This document shows positions 18,234-27,523 of a stretch of DNA of 64,000 bases, in pieces. The number at the start of each line of letters is the position of its first letter. Position 1 is the first letter of the stretch. The stretch comes from Alkalihalobacillus sp. YIM B00296 (GTDB lineage: Bacteria; Bacillota; Bacilli; Bacillales; Fictibacillaceae): assembly GCF_020179385.1 (NCBI RefSeq), contig NZ_JAIBLJ010000001.1, forward strand, positions 310,001-374,000. Direction: 5' to 3'. Made by a program: the position numbers and the translations under genes. The notes beneath the pieces are model-generated. The model was given only the letters and a program-made list of their open reading frames with translations. It did not search any database and was not told where the DNA came from.

Positions 18234-19085
18234 ATGAAAAGTGGAAATTTGTTCGTAAAAGTATGCTTATCATTGATACTATTGGTCATTCCGTTGTTGA
18301 GCGCTGTTCATGTTGAAGAAACAGGCGCGTTCACTGCTCAAGTAATCCAGCATGGTGCAACGGGTGAAGATGTAATCGAGCTCCAATCGAGATTGCAATA
18401 TTTAGGGTTTTATAATGGGAAGATTGATGGGGTATTTGGTTGGGGTACATACTGGGCACTTCGAAACTTCCAGTATGAGTTCGGGTTGAAGGTGGATGGA
18501 CTTGCCGGTGCCACGACAAAGTTGAAACTCGCGAATGCTTCAGAGTACCATGAAGGGTTTGTAAAAAGGAATATCCAAAAAGGGAAGAAGTTCACACATT
18601 ACGGTGGTACACCTTTAGAAAAACAGACACAGAAAGGGAAAGCTCCTGCTAAGAAACCATCTGGCCAAGGTGGAAAAGCACAACCTAAACAACAAAAGCC
18701 GAAACAAGGGAAAAACGTACCGAGCGGTTATTCAGAGAATGATATTCAGCTGATGGCGAATGCAGTCTATGGTGAGGCCCGTGGAGAGCCGTATGTAGGA
18801 CAGGTGGCTGTAGCTGCTGTTATTCTAAACCGTATCGAAAGCACTTCCTTTCCGAATACGATATCAGGCGTCATATTTGAACCCCGTGCATTTACCGCTG
18901 TAGCAGATGGCCAAATTTGGCTGACACCGAATGAGCAGGCCAAAAAAGCAGTTCTTGACGCAATCAATGGATGGGATCCTTCAAATGGATGTATCTACTA
19001 TTTCAACCCTGATACGGCAACATCCGGCTGGATATGGACGCGTTCACAGGTTACCCAAATCGGAAAGCATATCTTTGCGAAATAA
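18234..19085 (+). CDS. sleB: Spore cortex-lytic enzyme SleB
   Basis: A 283-aa germination enzyme. A signal peptide spans residues 1 to about 25, a peptidoglycan-binding type 1 repeat domain about 35-95, a basic Pro/Lys/Gln-rich linker about 120-165, and a C-terminal Hydrolase_2 domain with catalytic Glu in YGEARGE. It is a lytic transglycosylase acting on muramic-delta-lactam cortex. ATG 18234 or 18231 both suit the GGAGG at 18221-18225. Forms an operon with ypeB, 15 bp downstream. A SigG promoter is expected from family knowledge, but I could not identify one with confidence. Confidence 0.95.
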   Translation: MKSGNLFVKVCLSLILLVIPLLSAVHVEETGAFTAQVIQHGATGEDVIELQSRLQYLGFYNGKIDGVFGWGTYWALRNFQYEFGLKVDGLAGATTKLKLANASEYHEGFVKRNIQKGKKFTHYGGTPLEKQTQKGKAPAKKPSGQGGKAQPKQQKPKQGKNVPSGYSENDIQLMANAVYGEARGEPYVGQVAVAAVILNRIESTSFPNTISGVIFEPRAFTAVADGQIWLTPNEQAKKAVLDAINGWDPSNGCIYYFNPDTATSGWIWTRSQVTQIGKHIFAK

Positions 19086-19100
19086 CGGAGGTGAAGAGAC

Positions 19101-20450
19101 ATGATCAGAACGATTCTTATAACTATACTGGCAATTGCCGTAATTGGTACTGGGTATTGGGGATATAAGGAACATCAAGAAAAGAACGCCATTCTTATAA
19201 ACGCTGAAAATAACTACCAAAGAGCATTCCATGATTTGAATTTCCATATAGATGCTTTGGAGGAAAAAATCGGGACGACGCTGGCAATGAATTCCCGTCA
19301 GCAGATTTCTCCTTCACTTGCAGAAGTATGGCGATTGACCTCCGAAGCACATAATGATGTAGGTCAATTACCGTTAGCACTGTTGCCATTCAACAAAACA
19401 GAAGAATTCCTTACGAAAATCGGTGAGTTCAGCTACCGGATCGCAATAAGGGATTTGGAGAAGGACCCACTTTCAAAAGATGAATATGCTACACTTGGAC
19501 AACTGCACAAAAACGCAACCGAAATCAAGAACGAGCTACGGAATGTGCAAGCTACTGTCATGAAGGAAAACCTAAGATGGATGGACGTTGAATTGGCGCT
19601 TGCCACAGAAAATGACCCAATGGACAACACAGTCATCAATGGTCTCAAAACTGTCGACAAATCTGTCGAAGGTTACTCAGAAGTGAACTGGGGACCAGAA
19701 ATGACGAAGATCAGCGAATTTGAAGATAATAAATATAAAGCTTTAAGCGGTAAGGAAATTACGAAACAAGAGGCTAAGAACCTAGCTATCAAGTTCCTCA
19801 AACTGGACAAGAACTCTAAAGTGATTGTAGAGGAAAATGGTAAAGGATCTCCTTATGAGGCCTATCGTATTTCGGTCAATGAACCAAAAAGCGATTCCAA
19901 TATTTATTTGGAAATGACCAAAAAAGGCGGTCATCCAACATGGATACTAGAAGATCGAAATGTTGAAGATGCTAAGATCAGCTTATATCAGGGAAGGGAA
20001 AAAGCGGAAGAGTTCTTGAACAAGCATGCGATGGATAAGATGGAAATGTCCACAAGTGACCAATATGAAAACATCGGAATCTACACGTATGTGAAAAAGC
20101 AGGATGATGTACGAATCTATCCACAGACAGTTACAATCAAAGTTGCCCTTGATAACGGTGATATCATTGGTTATGAAGGGATGAACTATCTGATCGGTGA
20201 AAAAGATCGGAAAATCACTACTCCGGCTATTTCCCAGAAAGAAGCACAAGGGAAGCTGAATCCTAAGCTTAAAATCATGGAAACACACCAGGGAATCATC
20301 ACGAATGACCTTGGCGAAGAGGTTCAATGCTATGAATTCCTAGCTACAATGGGTAATGAGACGTTCCGAATCTTCATCAACGCGAACACAGGTATGGAAG
20401 AAAGGGTAAAAAAACTGGATGATCCTAATACACCGGTCAACAGTATGTAG
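19101..20450 (+). CDS. ypeB: Germination protein YpeB
   Basis: A 449-aa protein (B. subtilis YpeB is 450 aa) with one N-terminal helix (residues 4-22), a helical N-terminal region and two or three PepSY-like repeats in the C-terminal half (near 220-440). YpeB is needed to place and stabilise SleB in the dormant spore. RBS GGAGGTG. The expected operon partner sleB is directly upstream. Confidence 0.95.
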   Translation: MIRTILITILAIAVIGTGYWGYKEHQEKNAILINAENNYQRAFHDLNFHIDALEEKIGTTLAMNSRQQISPSLAEVWRLTSEAHNDVGQLPLALLPFNKTEEFLTKIGEFSYRIAIRDLEKDPLSKDEYATLGQLHKNATEIKNELRNVQATVMKENLRWMDVELALATENDPMDNTVINGLKTVDKSVEGYSEVNWGPEMTKISEFEDNKYKALSGKEITKQEAKNLAIKFLKLDKNSKVIVEENGKGSPYEAYRISVNEPKSDSNIYLEMTKKGGHPTWILEDRNVEDAKISLYQGREKAEEFLNKHAMDKMEMSTSDQYENIGIYTYVKKQDDVRIYPQTVTIKVALDNGDIIGYEGMNYLIGEKDRKITTPAISQKEAQGKLNPKLKIMETHQGIITNDLGEEVQCYEFLATMGNETFRIFINANTGMEERVKKLDDPNTPVNSM

Positions 20451-20580
20451 GTAAAAAAACTTGCCATTGGCGATTTAAGGTAAGACGAAAGTCGGAGATG
20501 TAGCTGCGCTTATACTTTATTCCTAGTCAGCTACTACGTTGAATAACGTCTTGCTGCCAAAATTCCTTATCTATAAGTGA

Positions 20581-20623
20581 ACAAGAATCGAGGAAAAGCA
20601 AATTTTGCTTTTCCTTTTCTTGT
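20581..20623 (+). terminator. Long palindrome downstream of ypeB, terminator-like
   Basis: GGAAAAGCAAA and TTTTGCTTTTCC form a near-perfect stem, followed by TTTTCTTG. Outer arms ACAAGAA (20581) and TTCTTGT (20617-20623) extend it. The outer arms equal the outer ends of family A repeats. Confidence 0.6.
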
Positions 20624-20662
20624 TAAAATGAGATAATCGACCTAAAGAATAAAAGGGCGAGG

Positions 20663-20702
20663 GGGGATATAACATTTTAAAATCGGTTATACCCTTTTTT
20701 TT
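20663..20702 (+). terminator. Terminator-like hairpin over the ancestral ypfA start
   Basis: GGGATATAAC and GTTATACCC pair and eight T follow. The left arm includes the G-run that would be the ypfA ribosome site. Confidence 0.55.
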
Positions 20703-21332
20703 GAAATCCGGAAACCGGGGCAGGAACCGCAATAATTCCAATGTAAAATTGAAGATATCAGGGAGGATCATCTACTTGTAACTTATCCATCTAACACTCA
20801 TACAAACAAATCGGAATTTTTCATGGTTGGAACAAAATTTTATGCCCATTATACAACAAAAGATAAAATCACATACACGTTTCATACTGAAATGATCGAT
20901 CGAAAAAAAGAACAAATACCGTTGCTCATCTTATCTTTTCCTGGGGAAACCAATTTGGAGAAGATCCAGAGACGGGAGTTGGTCCGAGTTGAAACGGCAA
21001 TAGATGCATCAATCCATCCGACAGAGTTCCAATTTCAGCCTTTCGTTGCCATTACTTCTGATGTGAGCGCAGGCGGATGTGCAGTCATTATGCCAGAGCG
21101 CCATCAATTGAAAGCCGGAATGGAAGTGGATTGCTGGATGGTGTTACCCTTAAAAGAACAACATAAATACATAAACCATAAAGCAAAAGTCATCCGTATC
21201 ATTAAAGGAGAAAATGGAAAAAGGGATAAAGCGCCTCTCCAGTTCCTCAGGATTTCCGAGCAAGATAAACGAAATATGTTGCGTTTTTGTTTCGATGAGC
21301 AATTAATGTTGAAGAAAAAAGGGTTATTATAA
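20673..21332 (+). pseudogene. ypfA: ypfA (YcgR-like PilZ c-di-GMP receptor), damaged N-terminus
   Basis: The intact part from ATG 20823 gives 169 aa with a PilZ domain (IQRRELVRVE and DVSAGG, the c-di-GMP-binding RxxxR and (D/N)xSxxG motifs). In the same frame upstream, 20673-20820 reads FKIGYTLFFEIRKPG, then a TAA at 20733-20735, then FQCKIEDIREDHLLVTYPSN. This matches the N-terminal YcgR-like domain of B. subtilis YpfA (217 aa; starts MIEIGENVLLEY). So a nonsense codon (CAA to TAA would explain it) and the lack of a start codon split the gene. A short protein from 20823 is possible, but it would lack half the N-terminal domain. In B. subtilis the protein (MotI/DgrA) is a c-di-GMP brake on the flagellar motor. 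Confidence 0.75.
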
Positions 21333-21415
21333 CCAGGGAATCCAATCTTTCGTATAAGAGAAGCCTTGTTTTGGAAACGATAGAGATAAGAACATACTGA
21401 GGATGCGATTAACCG

Positions 21416-21628
21416 ATGAAGTTGATTGAACGTATAGTGATCAAGTTGATCATTTGTCAGATGATTTTTCTTATTGTTACTCAATATCTTATATTCAATT
21501 GGGACTTTGGCACTTATTTCAATCGTTTATATGAATATGAAGGAATTACAAATGGAAGCAACGGAGAGACCGTTGAAACGATAGACCGCTCAAATTTCCT
21601 ATGGTATGATGAAAGGGTTGAAAATTGA
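21416..21628 (+). CDS. ypfB: YpfB-like small membrane protein (DUF5359)
   Basis: A 70-aa protein with a basic N-terminus, one membrane helix (about residues 7-26) and an acidic tail. The start MKLIERIVIKLIICQ resembles the YpfB family, and the position between ypfA and cmk is syntenic. Function unknown. RBS TGAGGATG. Confidence 0.7.
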   Translation: MKLIERIVIKLIICQMIFLIVTQYLIFNWDFGTYFNRLYEYEGITNGSNGETVETIDRSNFLWYDERVEN

Positions 21629-21671
21629 CCTAAGGGGATCATCGGAATTTTGAGGTATATTGTTACCATCG

Positions 21672-21717
21672 AACTTGGCACCTGGAACCTTATGGTTTCC
21701 TCAAAAGGGCCAAGTTT
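21672..21717 (+). other. Two-part stem-loop between ypfB and cmk
   Basis: AACTTGGC and GGGCCAAGTT form the outer stem; GGAACC and GGTTTCC form an inner stem. Only weak T-richness follows, so it may be a terminator or a leader structure for cmk, 80 bp downstream. Confidence 0.5.
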
Positions 21718-21797
21718 CTCTGTGAAATGGGCAGAAAAATGCCGATCTGTCTCGAATCATTTTAAAATTAGATTTGTCAAAGGTAGCAGGAGGAACT

Positions 21798-22475
21798 ATG
21801 AGTAACTTGATAAGAATTGCCATTGATGGACCTGCAGGGGCAGGAAAAAGCACAGTCGCCAAAAAAGTGGCCGACATATTATCGTTTGTTTATATCGATA
21901 CAGGTGCGATGTATCGTTCCATAACTTTGAAAGCACTTCGCAATGATATTGACGTCAGTGATGAGAGTGCACTGGAAGAAATCCTGAAGACGACAACGAT
22001 CGATCTTCAAAAAAAATCGGATAAACAGTTCGTCGTCTTGGATGGAGAAGATGTGACGGAAGAAATCAGAACTTCAGAGGTTACGAAAAATGTCTCTGAA
22101 GTTTCAAAGCACCCGGCAGTCCGTATAGAAATGGTAAAACGCCAACAAGAATTAAGCCGGGAACATTCTGTCGTCATGGATGGCCGTGATATAGGAACAC
22201 ACGTAATTCCAGATGCCCAAGTGAAAATCTTCCTGATTGCATCAGTTGAGGAAAGAGCGAAGAGAAGGCATGAAGAGAATGTGTCAAAAGGGATTCCTTC
22301 AGATCTTGCACAGATTAAACGTGAGATCGAACATAGAGATGAAATAGACTCTAAACGTGAAGCTTCACCATTGATGAAAGCGGAAGATGCGGTTGAACTG
22401 GATACGACAACGATGTCGATTGATGATGTCGTAGCAGCGATCCTTCAGATCGTGCATGAAAACGAAAGGGTTTGA
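21798..22475 (+). CDS. cmk: Cytidylate kinase
   Basis: A 225-aa enzyme that phosphorylates CMP and dCMP. P-loop GPAGAGKST is at residues 11-19, then DTGAMYR, the insert NMP-binding region and DGRDIGTHV. It feeds CDP for phospholipid and DNA precursor synthesis. ATG 21798 follows AGGAGGA; an in-frame upstream start at 21774 would add eight non-family residues. The plsC-like gene follows after 6 bp. Confidence 0.95.
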   Translation: MSNLIRIAIDGPAGAGKSTVAKKVADILSFVYIDTGAMYRSITLKALRNDIDVSDESALEEILKTTTIDLQKKSDKQFVVLDGEDVTEEIRTSEVTKNVSEVSKHPAVRIEMVKRQQELSREHSVVMDGRDIGTHVIPDAQVKIFLIASVEERAKRRHEENVSKGIPSDLAQIKREIEHRDEIDSKREASPLMKAEDAVELDTTTMSIDDVVAAILQIVHENERV

Positions 22476-22481
22476 TGATGG

Positions 22482-23063
22482 GTGAATCTATATAATTTAG
22501 GGCGTAATTTTTTCAATGGTGTTTTCTTTGCAGGATATAAATTGAACGTGATCGGTCTTGAGAACGTACCCAAGGAGGATGGGGTCCTGATTTGTACGAA
22601 TCACATCAGCTATCTGGACCCTCCTCTTGTCGGTTGTTCATCCGGACGCACAGTCCACTTCATGGCGAAAGCAGAACTCTTTGATGTCCCTGTATTGAAG
22701 AGCATCCTACCGAGTATCCACGCATTCCCTGTTCGAAGAGGGATGAGTGATAAACAAGCTTTAAGACGAGGTTTGGAATTATTGCGTAATGGAAAAGCTG
22801 TCGGGTTGTTTCCAGAAGGGACACGTAGTAAAACTGGTTCCATCGCAGATGGTCTTGCAGGTGCTGGATTCTTTGCATTGAAAACGGAGGCGAAAGTCGT
22901 TCCATGTGCGATCATAGGCCCATACAAATTGTTCAAGGAAGTGAAAATCGTCTATGGGGCACCGATTGATTTTTCTGAATTGAAAGAACATAAGGCTTCC
23001 GCAAAGGTCGCAACAGAAAAAATCATGGAAGAAATACGGAAGTTACACGAAGCGAATAAGTGA
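22482..23063 (+). CDS. plsC: 1-acyl-sn-glycerol-3-phosphate acyltransferase
   Basis: A 193-aa membrane-associated acyltransferase. The catalytic HX4D (NHISYLD) is near residue 40, and the substrate motif FPEGTRSKTG near 107. It makes phosphatidate from lysophosphatidate. GTG start at 22482 after a GAAAGGG box. Lies in an apparent cmk-plsC operon; plsY and gpsA, the two earlier steps of the pathway, are 4-5 kb downstream. Confidence 0.9.
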   Translation: MNLYNLGRNFFNGVFFAGYKLNVIGLENVPKEDGVLICTNHISYLDPPLVGCSSGRTVHFMAKAELFDVPVLKSILPSIHAFPVRRGMSDKQALRRGLELLRNGKAVGLFPEGTRSKTGSIADGLAGAGFFALKTEAKVVPCAIIGPYKLFKEVKIVYGAPIDFSELKEHKASAKVATEKIMEEIRKLHEANK

Positions 23064-23209
23064 GGAATATCGGAGTTTAGTTACTTGACAAAAAACGCTA
23101 TTTATAAGAAGTTAGAGAAAAGGGAAATGAACCTTATACATACTCTTTCACAATGTGGAGGGTCTAATATATTTTTCTCTTCGTTTAGACACTTAAGGAG
23201 GTAAAGCCA

Positions 23210-24361
23210 ATGACTGATGAAATGAATCAAGAACTTTCAGAGATTAAACCTTTGGAACTTGGTGATATCGTAGAAGGTACGGTTACAAAGGTTGAGGAAA
23301 AACATGCATTGATCGATACAGGGTATAAGTTGGATGGAATCCTGCCGATCAGTGAGCTTTCAAGCTTGCATGTCGAAAAAGTTAGTGATGTCTTATCTGA
23401 TGGAGATACATTGACTCTTAAGGTGATCAAACTTACAGAGGAAGAGCTCGTTCTTTCCAAACGCGCGATCTCTGCTGAAAAAGCATGGTCTGAGTTGAAA
23501 GAAGCGAAGGAAGAAAATAAAACATTAGAGGTCGAGATTGCTGATGTCGTAAAAGGTGGTCTGGTGGTAGACCTTGGCGTCCGAGGTTTCATTCCGGCTT
23601 CTCTTGTTGAAAAACACTTTGTAGAGGATTTCTCTTCTTATAAAGGTAAGACTTTAGAAGTGAAGATCGTAGAACTTGAGGAAGAAAATAATAAACTCAT
23701 CTTGTCTCACCGTGCGGTTTTAGAAGAGCAGGAAGAATCGAAAAAACAAGATGTGCTCCAATCATTAGAAGCAGGGCAAGTATTGGAAGGAACAGTCCAA
23801 CGACTAACTGACTTCGGTGCTTTCGTTGATATAGGTGGAATCGATGGGCTTGTCCATATTTCACAATTGGCGCATCATCGTGTGGAAACTCCATCTGAGG
23901 TCGTCAAGGAAGGCGACACAGTGAAAGTGAAAGTACTTTCTGTAGACCGCGATAATGAGCGTATTTCACTCTCCATCAAAGAAACGCTCCCTGGACCTTG
24001 GGACAATGTAAGTGAAGTTCTTGAAAAAGGTCAGGTGGTGGATGGAACAGTCAAGCGTCTCGTCTCTTTCGGTGCGTTTGTTGAAGTGGCTCCTGGTGTA
24101 GAAGGACTTGTCCACATTTCCGAAATTGCGAATAAGCATATTGGAACACCAAGTGAGGTTCTTGAACAAGGCGATAAAGTCAAGGTTAAAGTACTGGACG
24201 TCAATCCTAATGAAAAACGTGTTTCCCTAAGCATCAGGGCGACATTAGAGGAAGAAAACCGCCCATCTAAAATCGATCCAGAGTATAACAAGGAAACAGA
24301 TGGCAATACTGGTTTCTCCCTTGGAGATATGATTGGCGATCAACTTAAAAAGTACAAATAA
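23210..24361 (+). CDS. ypfD: S1-domain RNA-binding protein, RpsA homologue YpfD
   Basis: A 383-aa protein (B. subtilis YpfD is 382 aa) with four S1 domains at about residues 15-83, 100-170, 187-255 and 272-342. Domains 3 and 4 carry the conserved FGAFV and GLVHIS motifs. Gram-positive homologues of ribosomal protein S1 with four rather than six domains are not essential for translation in B. subtilis. RBS TTAAGGAGG. A TTGACA box at 23085-23090 lies upstream, but I saw no good -10 at the correct distance. Confidence 0.92.
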   Translation: MTDEMNQELSEIKPLELGDIVEGTVTKVEEKHALIDTGYKLDGILPISELSSLHVEKVSDVLSDGDTLTLKVIKLTEEELVLSKRAISAEKAWSELKEAKEENKTLEVEIADVVKGGLVVDLGVRGFIPASLVEKHFVEDFSSYKGKTLEVKIVELEEENNKLILSHRAVLEEQEESKKQDVLQSLEAGQVLEGTVQRLTDFGAFVDIGGIDGLVHISQLAHHRVETPSEVVKEGDTVKVKVLSVDRDNERISLSIKETLPGPWDNVSEVLEKGQVVDGTVKRLVSFGAFVEVAPGVEGLVHISEIANKHIGTPSEVLEQGDKVKVKVLDVNPNEKRVSLSIRATLEEENRPSKIDPEYNKETDGNTGFSLGDMIGDQLKKYK

Positions 24362-24371
24362 AATAAAGAAT

Positions 24372-24420
24372 GGGCTGATCCGATCCTTCGAGCAGAAGCG
24401 CCGGATCAGCCCTTTATTTT
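24372..24420 (+). terminator. Terminator of ypfD
   Basis: GGGCTGATCCG and CGGATCAGCCC are perfectly complementary over a 19-nt loop and are followed by TTTATTTT. Confidence 0.9.
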
Positions 24421-24480
24421 GCCTTTGTAATTCTTCATTTTTAATAATTGCGAGATTCACTCCCTTTCCGTGGGTTGGAG

Positions 24481-24594
24481 AAAAGCGGAAACGACCCGTT
24501 TTAGTCACGTAGGTCACTGGAAAACTGACGAGGAGGCTGTCGCCGCCGCAGGAAGTTTGAAGTGATCCAAATGACTGGTCGATGGAGCTGGACA
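24481..24594 (-). repeat. Family A intergenic repeat, copy 5 (short form, reversed)
   Basis: Plus strand reads AAAAGCGGAAACGACC at the left, the core GACGAGGAGGCTGTCGCCGC, and GGAGCTGGACATC at the right. It is the only copy in reverse orientation in the window. Confidence 0.85.
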
Positions 24595-24790
24595 TCACTT
24601 CTCTGCATACAAACTGCAGGGTTTCACCTGGTTCGCTTATCCCGCAGAGTGTATTGAGTGTCGCTTAATGATTAACGTTAATATTTTAAGAATGCATTAT
24701 TCCATACAGTCCTTCACTTCGGAAGGTTTAGAAAAGAGCTCTTTTTTCCATACTTTGAATAAAGACTGTAAGTAAGGTTGGGAGCTTTGT
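24595..24790. other. Gap before yphA
   Basis: No gene. CTCTGC (24601-24606) and GCAGAG (24644-24649) could close a hairpin, CCTTC/GAAGG a small one at 24713-24728, and AAAGAGCTCTTT a palindrome near 24733. No promoter is convincing. Confidence 0.4.
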
Positions 24791-25399
24791 ATGGAAGGAA
24801 TATTATTTTACTGGTTTACATGGATGGGTTGGACGATAACCACTTTTCTGATTTCAAAAACACAACAAAGGTTTTTCTTATCAGCATTGCTGCTAGCATT
24901 GATCTATTGCTCGGGCATTACTTTGAACATCGATGGTCAACTTGTGAACTCCACACTTTTTATCATAATCTTTATCAGTTATGCATACCTGGGGATGAAC
25001 AACCTTACCGAACTTGGGTACTCCATCTTTGTAAGTATCCTTATTTCTTTGTGTTATGTAGGAATGCACTTCATCGTCGTTTATGATCCAGTTTGGATTT
25101 TTGTAGATTTGAATTTTTTCATCGCGGTTCCTCTTTCTCTGGTCGTAATATTCATGACTAAAGGTCTCCAAAGCAGGTTGCCCGTACTCATTACAGGCTA
25201 TGCCCATGGTGAAATGGCCTATGTTTTATTATTTAACGACCTTGCCCCTGAATATATCATCGGATCTTTTATCTTTCTTGATATATTAAGTTTGTCGTGT
25301 CTGATTGTCTTCCTGTGGACAATTTACGAGGATTTTGCAGGCAGAATCAGATTGAGGATCGACAGGCCTGTCAAACATGTGAAACAAAATGCTCAATAA
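24791..25399 (+). CDS. yphA: YphA-like multi-pass membrane protein
   Basis: A 202-aa very hydrophobic protein with about six to seven membrane helices and a basic C-terminal tail after residue 185. Position between ypfD and der is as for yphA in B. subtilis (199 aa). Function unknown. RBS GGGAG about 8 bp before ATG. Confidence 0.75.
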   Translation: MEGILFYWFTWMGWTITTFLISKTQQRFFLSALLLALIYCSGITLNIDGQLVNSTLFIIIFISYAYLGMNNLTELGYSIFVSILISLCYVGMHFIVVYDPVWIFVDLNFFIAVPLSLVVIFMTKGLQSRLPVLITGYAHGEMAYVLLFNDLAPEYIIGSFIFLDILSLSCLIVFLWTIYEDFAGRIRLRIDRPVKHVKQNAQ

Positions 25400-25429
25400 G
25401 GACAGGCTCTTTACATGAATTTTCTAATC

Positions 25430-25458
25430 TTGTGAAAGTAACTGTTTTTTGCTAAAAT
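25430..25458 (+). promoter_or_regulatory. SigA promoter of the der operon
   Basis: TTGTGA (25430-25435), 17 bp, TAAAAT (25453-25458), with TGC extending the -10. It lies 128 bp before der. A short perfect hairpin GTGCAG/CTGCAC sits at 25549-25564 in the leader. Confidence 0.55.
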
Positions 25459-25585
25459 AAATGAGTTCTGATTTTGTCGAAAGCCACCACTTTCCATAAA
25501 GGGGGCAATACATCAAAAAGCCTAAATACATACAAAAACGGAATATACGTGCAGTTTGCTGCACTATAGAAAAGGAAGTGATTTT

Positions 25586-26899
25586 ATGCGAAAACCGGTC
25601 GTAGCAGTCGTAGGAAGGCCGAACGTCGGGAAGTCTACGATATTCAACCGCATTATTGGAGATCGTTTAGCAATTGTTGAAGATAAACCTGGTGTGACAC
25701 GAGATCGGATTTACAGCTCAGCGGAGTGGTTGAATACAGAATTCAATGTGATCGATACCGGAGGAATAGATCTTGGTGATGAACCCCTTTTGAAACAAAT
25801 GCGGCAACAAGCTGAAATCGCTATAGACGAAGCTGATGTCATCATTTTCATGGTCAACGGACGCGAAGGGATTACTGCTGCTGATGAAGAAGTCGCTCAA
25901 ATCTTGTTCCGCTCAAAAAAACCTGTCGTGTTAGCAGTGAACAAAATCGATAACCCTGAACGGATGAGCGAGGTATATGAATTCTATTCACTTGGTTTTG
26001 GTGAACCAGTCGCTATTTCTGGAGCACATGGTCTCGGGCTTGGTGACATGCTCGATGAAGTCATCAAGCATTTTCCGAAGGAAGATATAGATGATTATGA
26101 TGAATCTACAATCAAGTTTTCACTGATCGGGCGGCCGAATGTCGGGAAATCTTCACTGGTGAATGCGATTGTCGGAAAGGAACGTGCAATCGTCAGTGAC
26201 ATTGCTGGGACGACAAGGGATGCCATTGATGCATCATTCACAAGAGATGGTCAGGAATATGTGATTATCGATACAGCTGGTATGCGTAAAAAAGGGAAAG
26301 TGTATGAGTCTACAGAAAAGTATAGTGTATTAAGAGCACTGAAAGCGATTGATCGTTCGGATGTGGTCCTGGTTGTATTAAATGCTGAAGAGGGGATCAT
26401 CGAACAAGACAAGAAAATCGCTGGATACGCTCATGAAGCAGGCCGTGCCGTCGTAATCGTAGTGAACAAGTGGGATGCGATTGAAAAAGATGATAAGACA
26501 CTAAGGGATTTCGAACAAAAAATCAGGGACCATTTCTTGTTTCTCGATTATGCACCAATCTTATTTGTATCAGCACAGACGAAGCAACGCCTGCACACAC
26601 TTTTGCCGATGATCGATACTGTTGCGGAGAACCATGCGATGCGTGTCAAGACGAACGTACTGAACGATGTAGTCATGGATGCGGTCATGATGAACCCTAC
26701 TCCTACAGATAAAGGAAGACGCCTGAAAATCAACTACGTTACTCAGGTAGCGACAAGACCGCCGACATTTGTTTTATTTGTCAACGATCCAGAGCTGCTT
26801 CATTTCTCTTACAAAAGGTTCATTGATAATCGTATCCGTGAAGCATTTGGATTTAAAGGAACTCCAATTCGTATCATAGCACGTCGAAAAAATGAATAG
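25586..26899 (+). CDS. der: GTPase Der (EngA), ribosome assembly
   Basis: A 437-aa double GTPase. G1 motifs GRPNVGKST (residues 10-18) and GRPNVGKSS (near 185), G3 DTGG and DTAG, G4 NKID and NKWD, and a C-terminal KH-like domain. Essential for 50S subunit maturation. ATG 25586 follows AAGGAAGTG; the frame upstream to 25556 is non-family. The plsY gene follows after 9 bp. Confidence 0.96.
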   Translation: MRKPVVAVVGRPNVGKSTIFNRIIGDRLAIVEDKPGVTRDRIYSSAEWLNTEFNVIDTGGIDLGDEPLLKQMRQQAEIAIDEADVIIFMVNGREGITAADEEVAQILFRSKKPVVLAVNKIDNPERMSEVYEFYSLGFGEPVAISGAHGLGLGDMLDEVIKHFPKEDIDDYDESTIKFSLIGRPNVGKSSLVNAIVGKERAIVSDIAGTTRDAIDASFTRDGQEYVIIDTAGMRKKGKVYESTEKYSVLRALKAIDRSDVVLVVLNAEEGIIEQDKKIAGYAHEAGRAVVIVVNKWDAIEKDDKTLRDFEQKIRDHFLFLDYAPILFVSAQTKQRLHTLLPMIDTVAENHAMRVKTNVLNDVVMDAVMMNPTPTDKGRRLKINYVTQVATRPPTFVLFVNDPELLHFSYKRFIDNRIREAFGFKGTPIRIIARRKNE

Positions 26900-26908
26900 G
26901 AGGAACCT

Positions 26909-27523
26909 ATGGAACTCGTTAGCATAATCGTGGTCAGTCTCATTGGTTATTTGATTGGATCAATAAGCTTCAGTTATCTGATTGCAAAAAAAATAAAGAG
27001 GATAGACATCCGTACGCAAGGAAGTGGGAATGCAGGGGCGACCAACACATTAAGGTTACTTGGATGGGGACCTGCCATCACGGTTCTCTTGCTTGATGCT
27101 TCAAAAGGGATCGTGGCCGTATTATTAAGTTATCTGGTCGGTGTTGAGGGATGGATTGCCTTTATCGCTGGATTCTTTGCCATCATTGGACATAACTGGC
27201 CGATCTATTATGGTTTCCGCGGTGGTAAGGGTGTTGCGACGACAATCGGTGTTTTTGCTATACTCGTTTTCATTCCAGCCCTTATTTCTGGTATTGTTGC
27301 TATCCTTATCATCGCTATTACAAGATATGTTTCCTTAGGCTCACTTATTTTCATGTTTTTAACTCCGGTCCTCACCATGATATTTGGTACCTACAATACG
27401 AATTATATTATATTGGCTACCATGATCGGATTCCTATCTTTATGGCGCCATAGACAAAATATCCAACGTTTGATAAAAGGAACCGAAAGTAAACTTGGAC
27501 AAAAGAAGGAAGTGACCAGTTGA
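26909..27523 (+). CDS. plsY: Acyl-phosphate:glycerol-3-phosphate acyltransferase
   Basis: A 204-aa five-helix membrane enzyme that transfers acyl from acyl-phosphate to glycerol 3-phosphate. Conserved motifs are [12 protein letters not shown] (motif 1), KGGRGVAT-like reversed as FRGGKGVAT (motif 2) and a C-terminal [14 protein letters not shown] (motif 3 with G/E ending). It lies in a der-plsY-gpsA operon, beside the enzyme that makes its substrate. Overlaps gpsA by 1 bp (TGATG). Confidence 0.95.
   Translation: MELVSIIVVSLIGYLIGSISFSYLIAKKIKRIDIRTQGSGNAGATNTLRLLGWGPAITVLLLDASKGIVAVLLSYLVGVEGWIAFIAGFFAIIGHNWPIYYGFRGGKGVATTIGVFAILVFIPALISGIVAILIIAITRYVSLGSLIFMFLTPVLTMIFGTYNTNYIILATMIGFLSLWRHRQNIQRLIKGTESKLGQKKEVTS

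Noticed and set aside
23085-23113. SigA promoter of ypfD from the perfect TTGACA at 23085
   Set aside because: No acceptable -10 at 16-18 bp distance.
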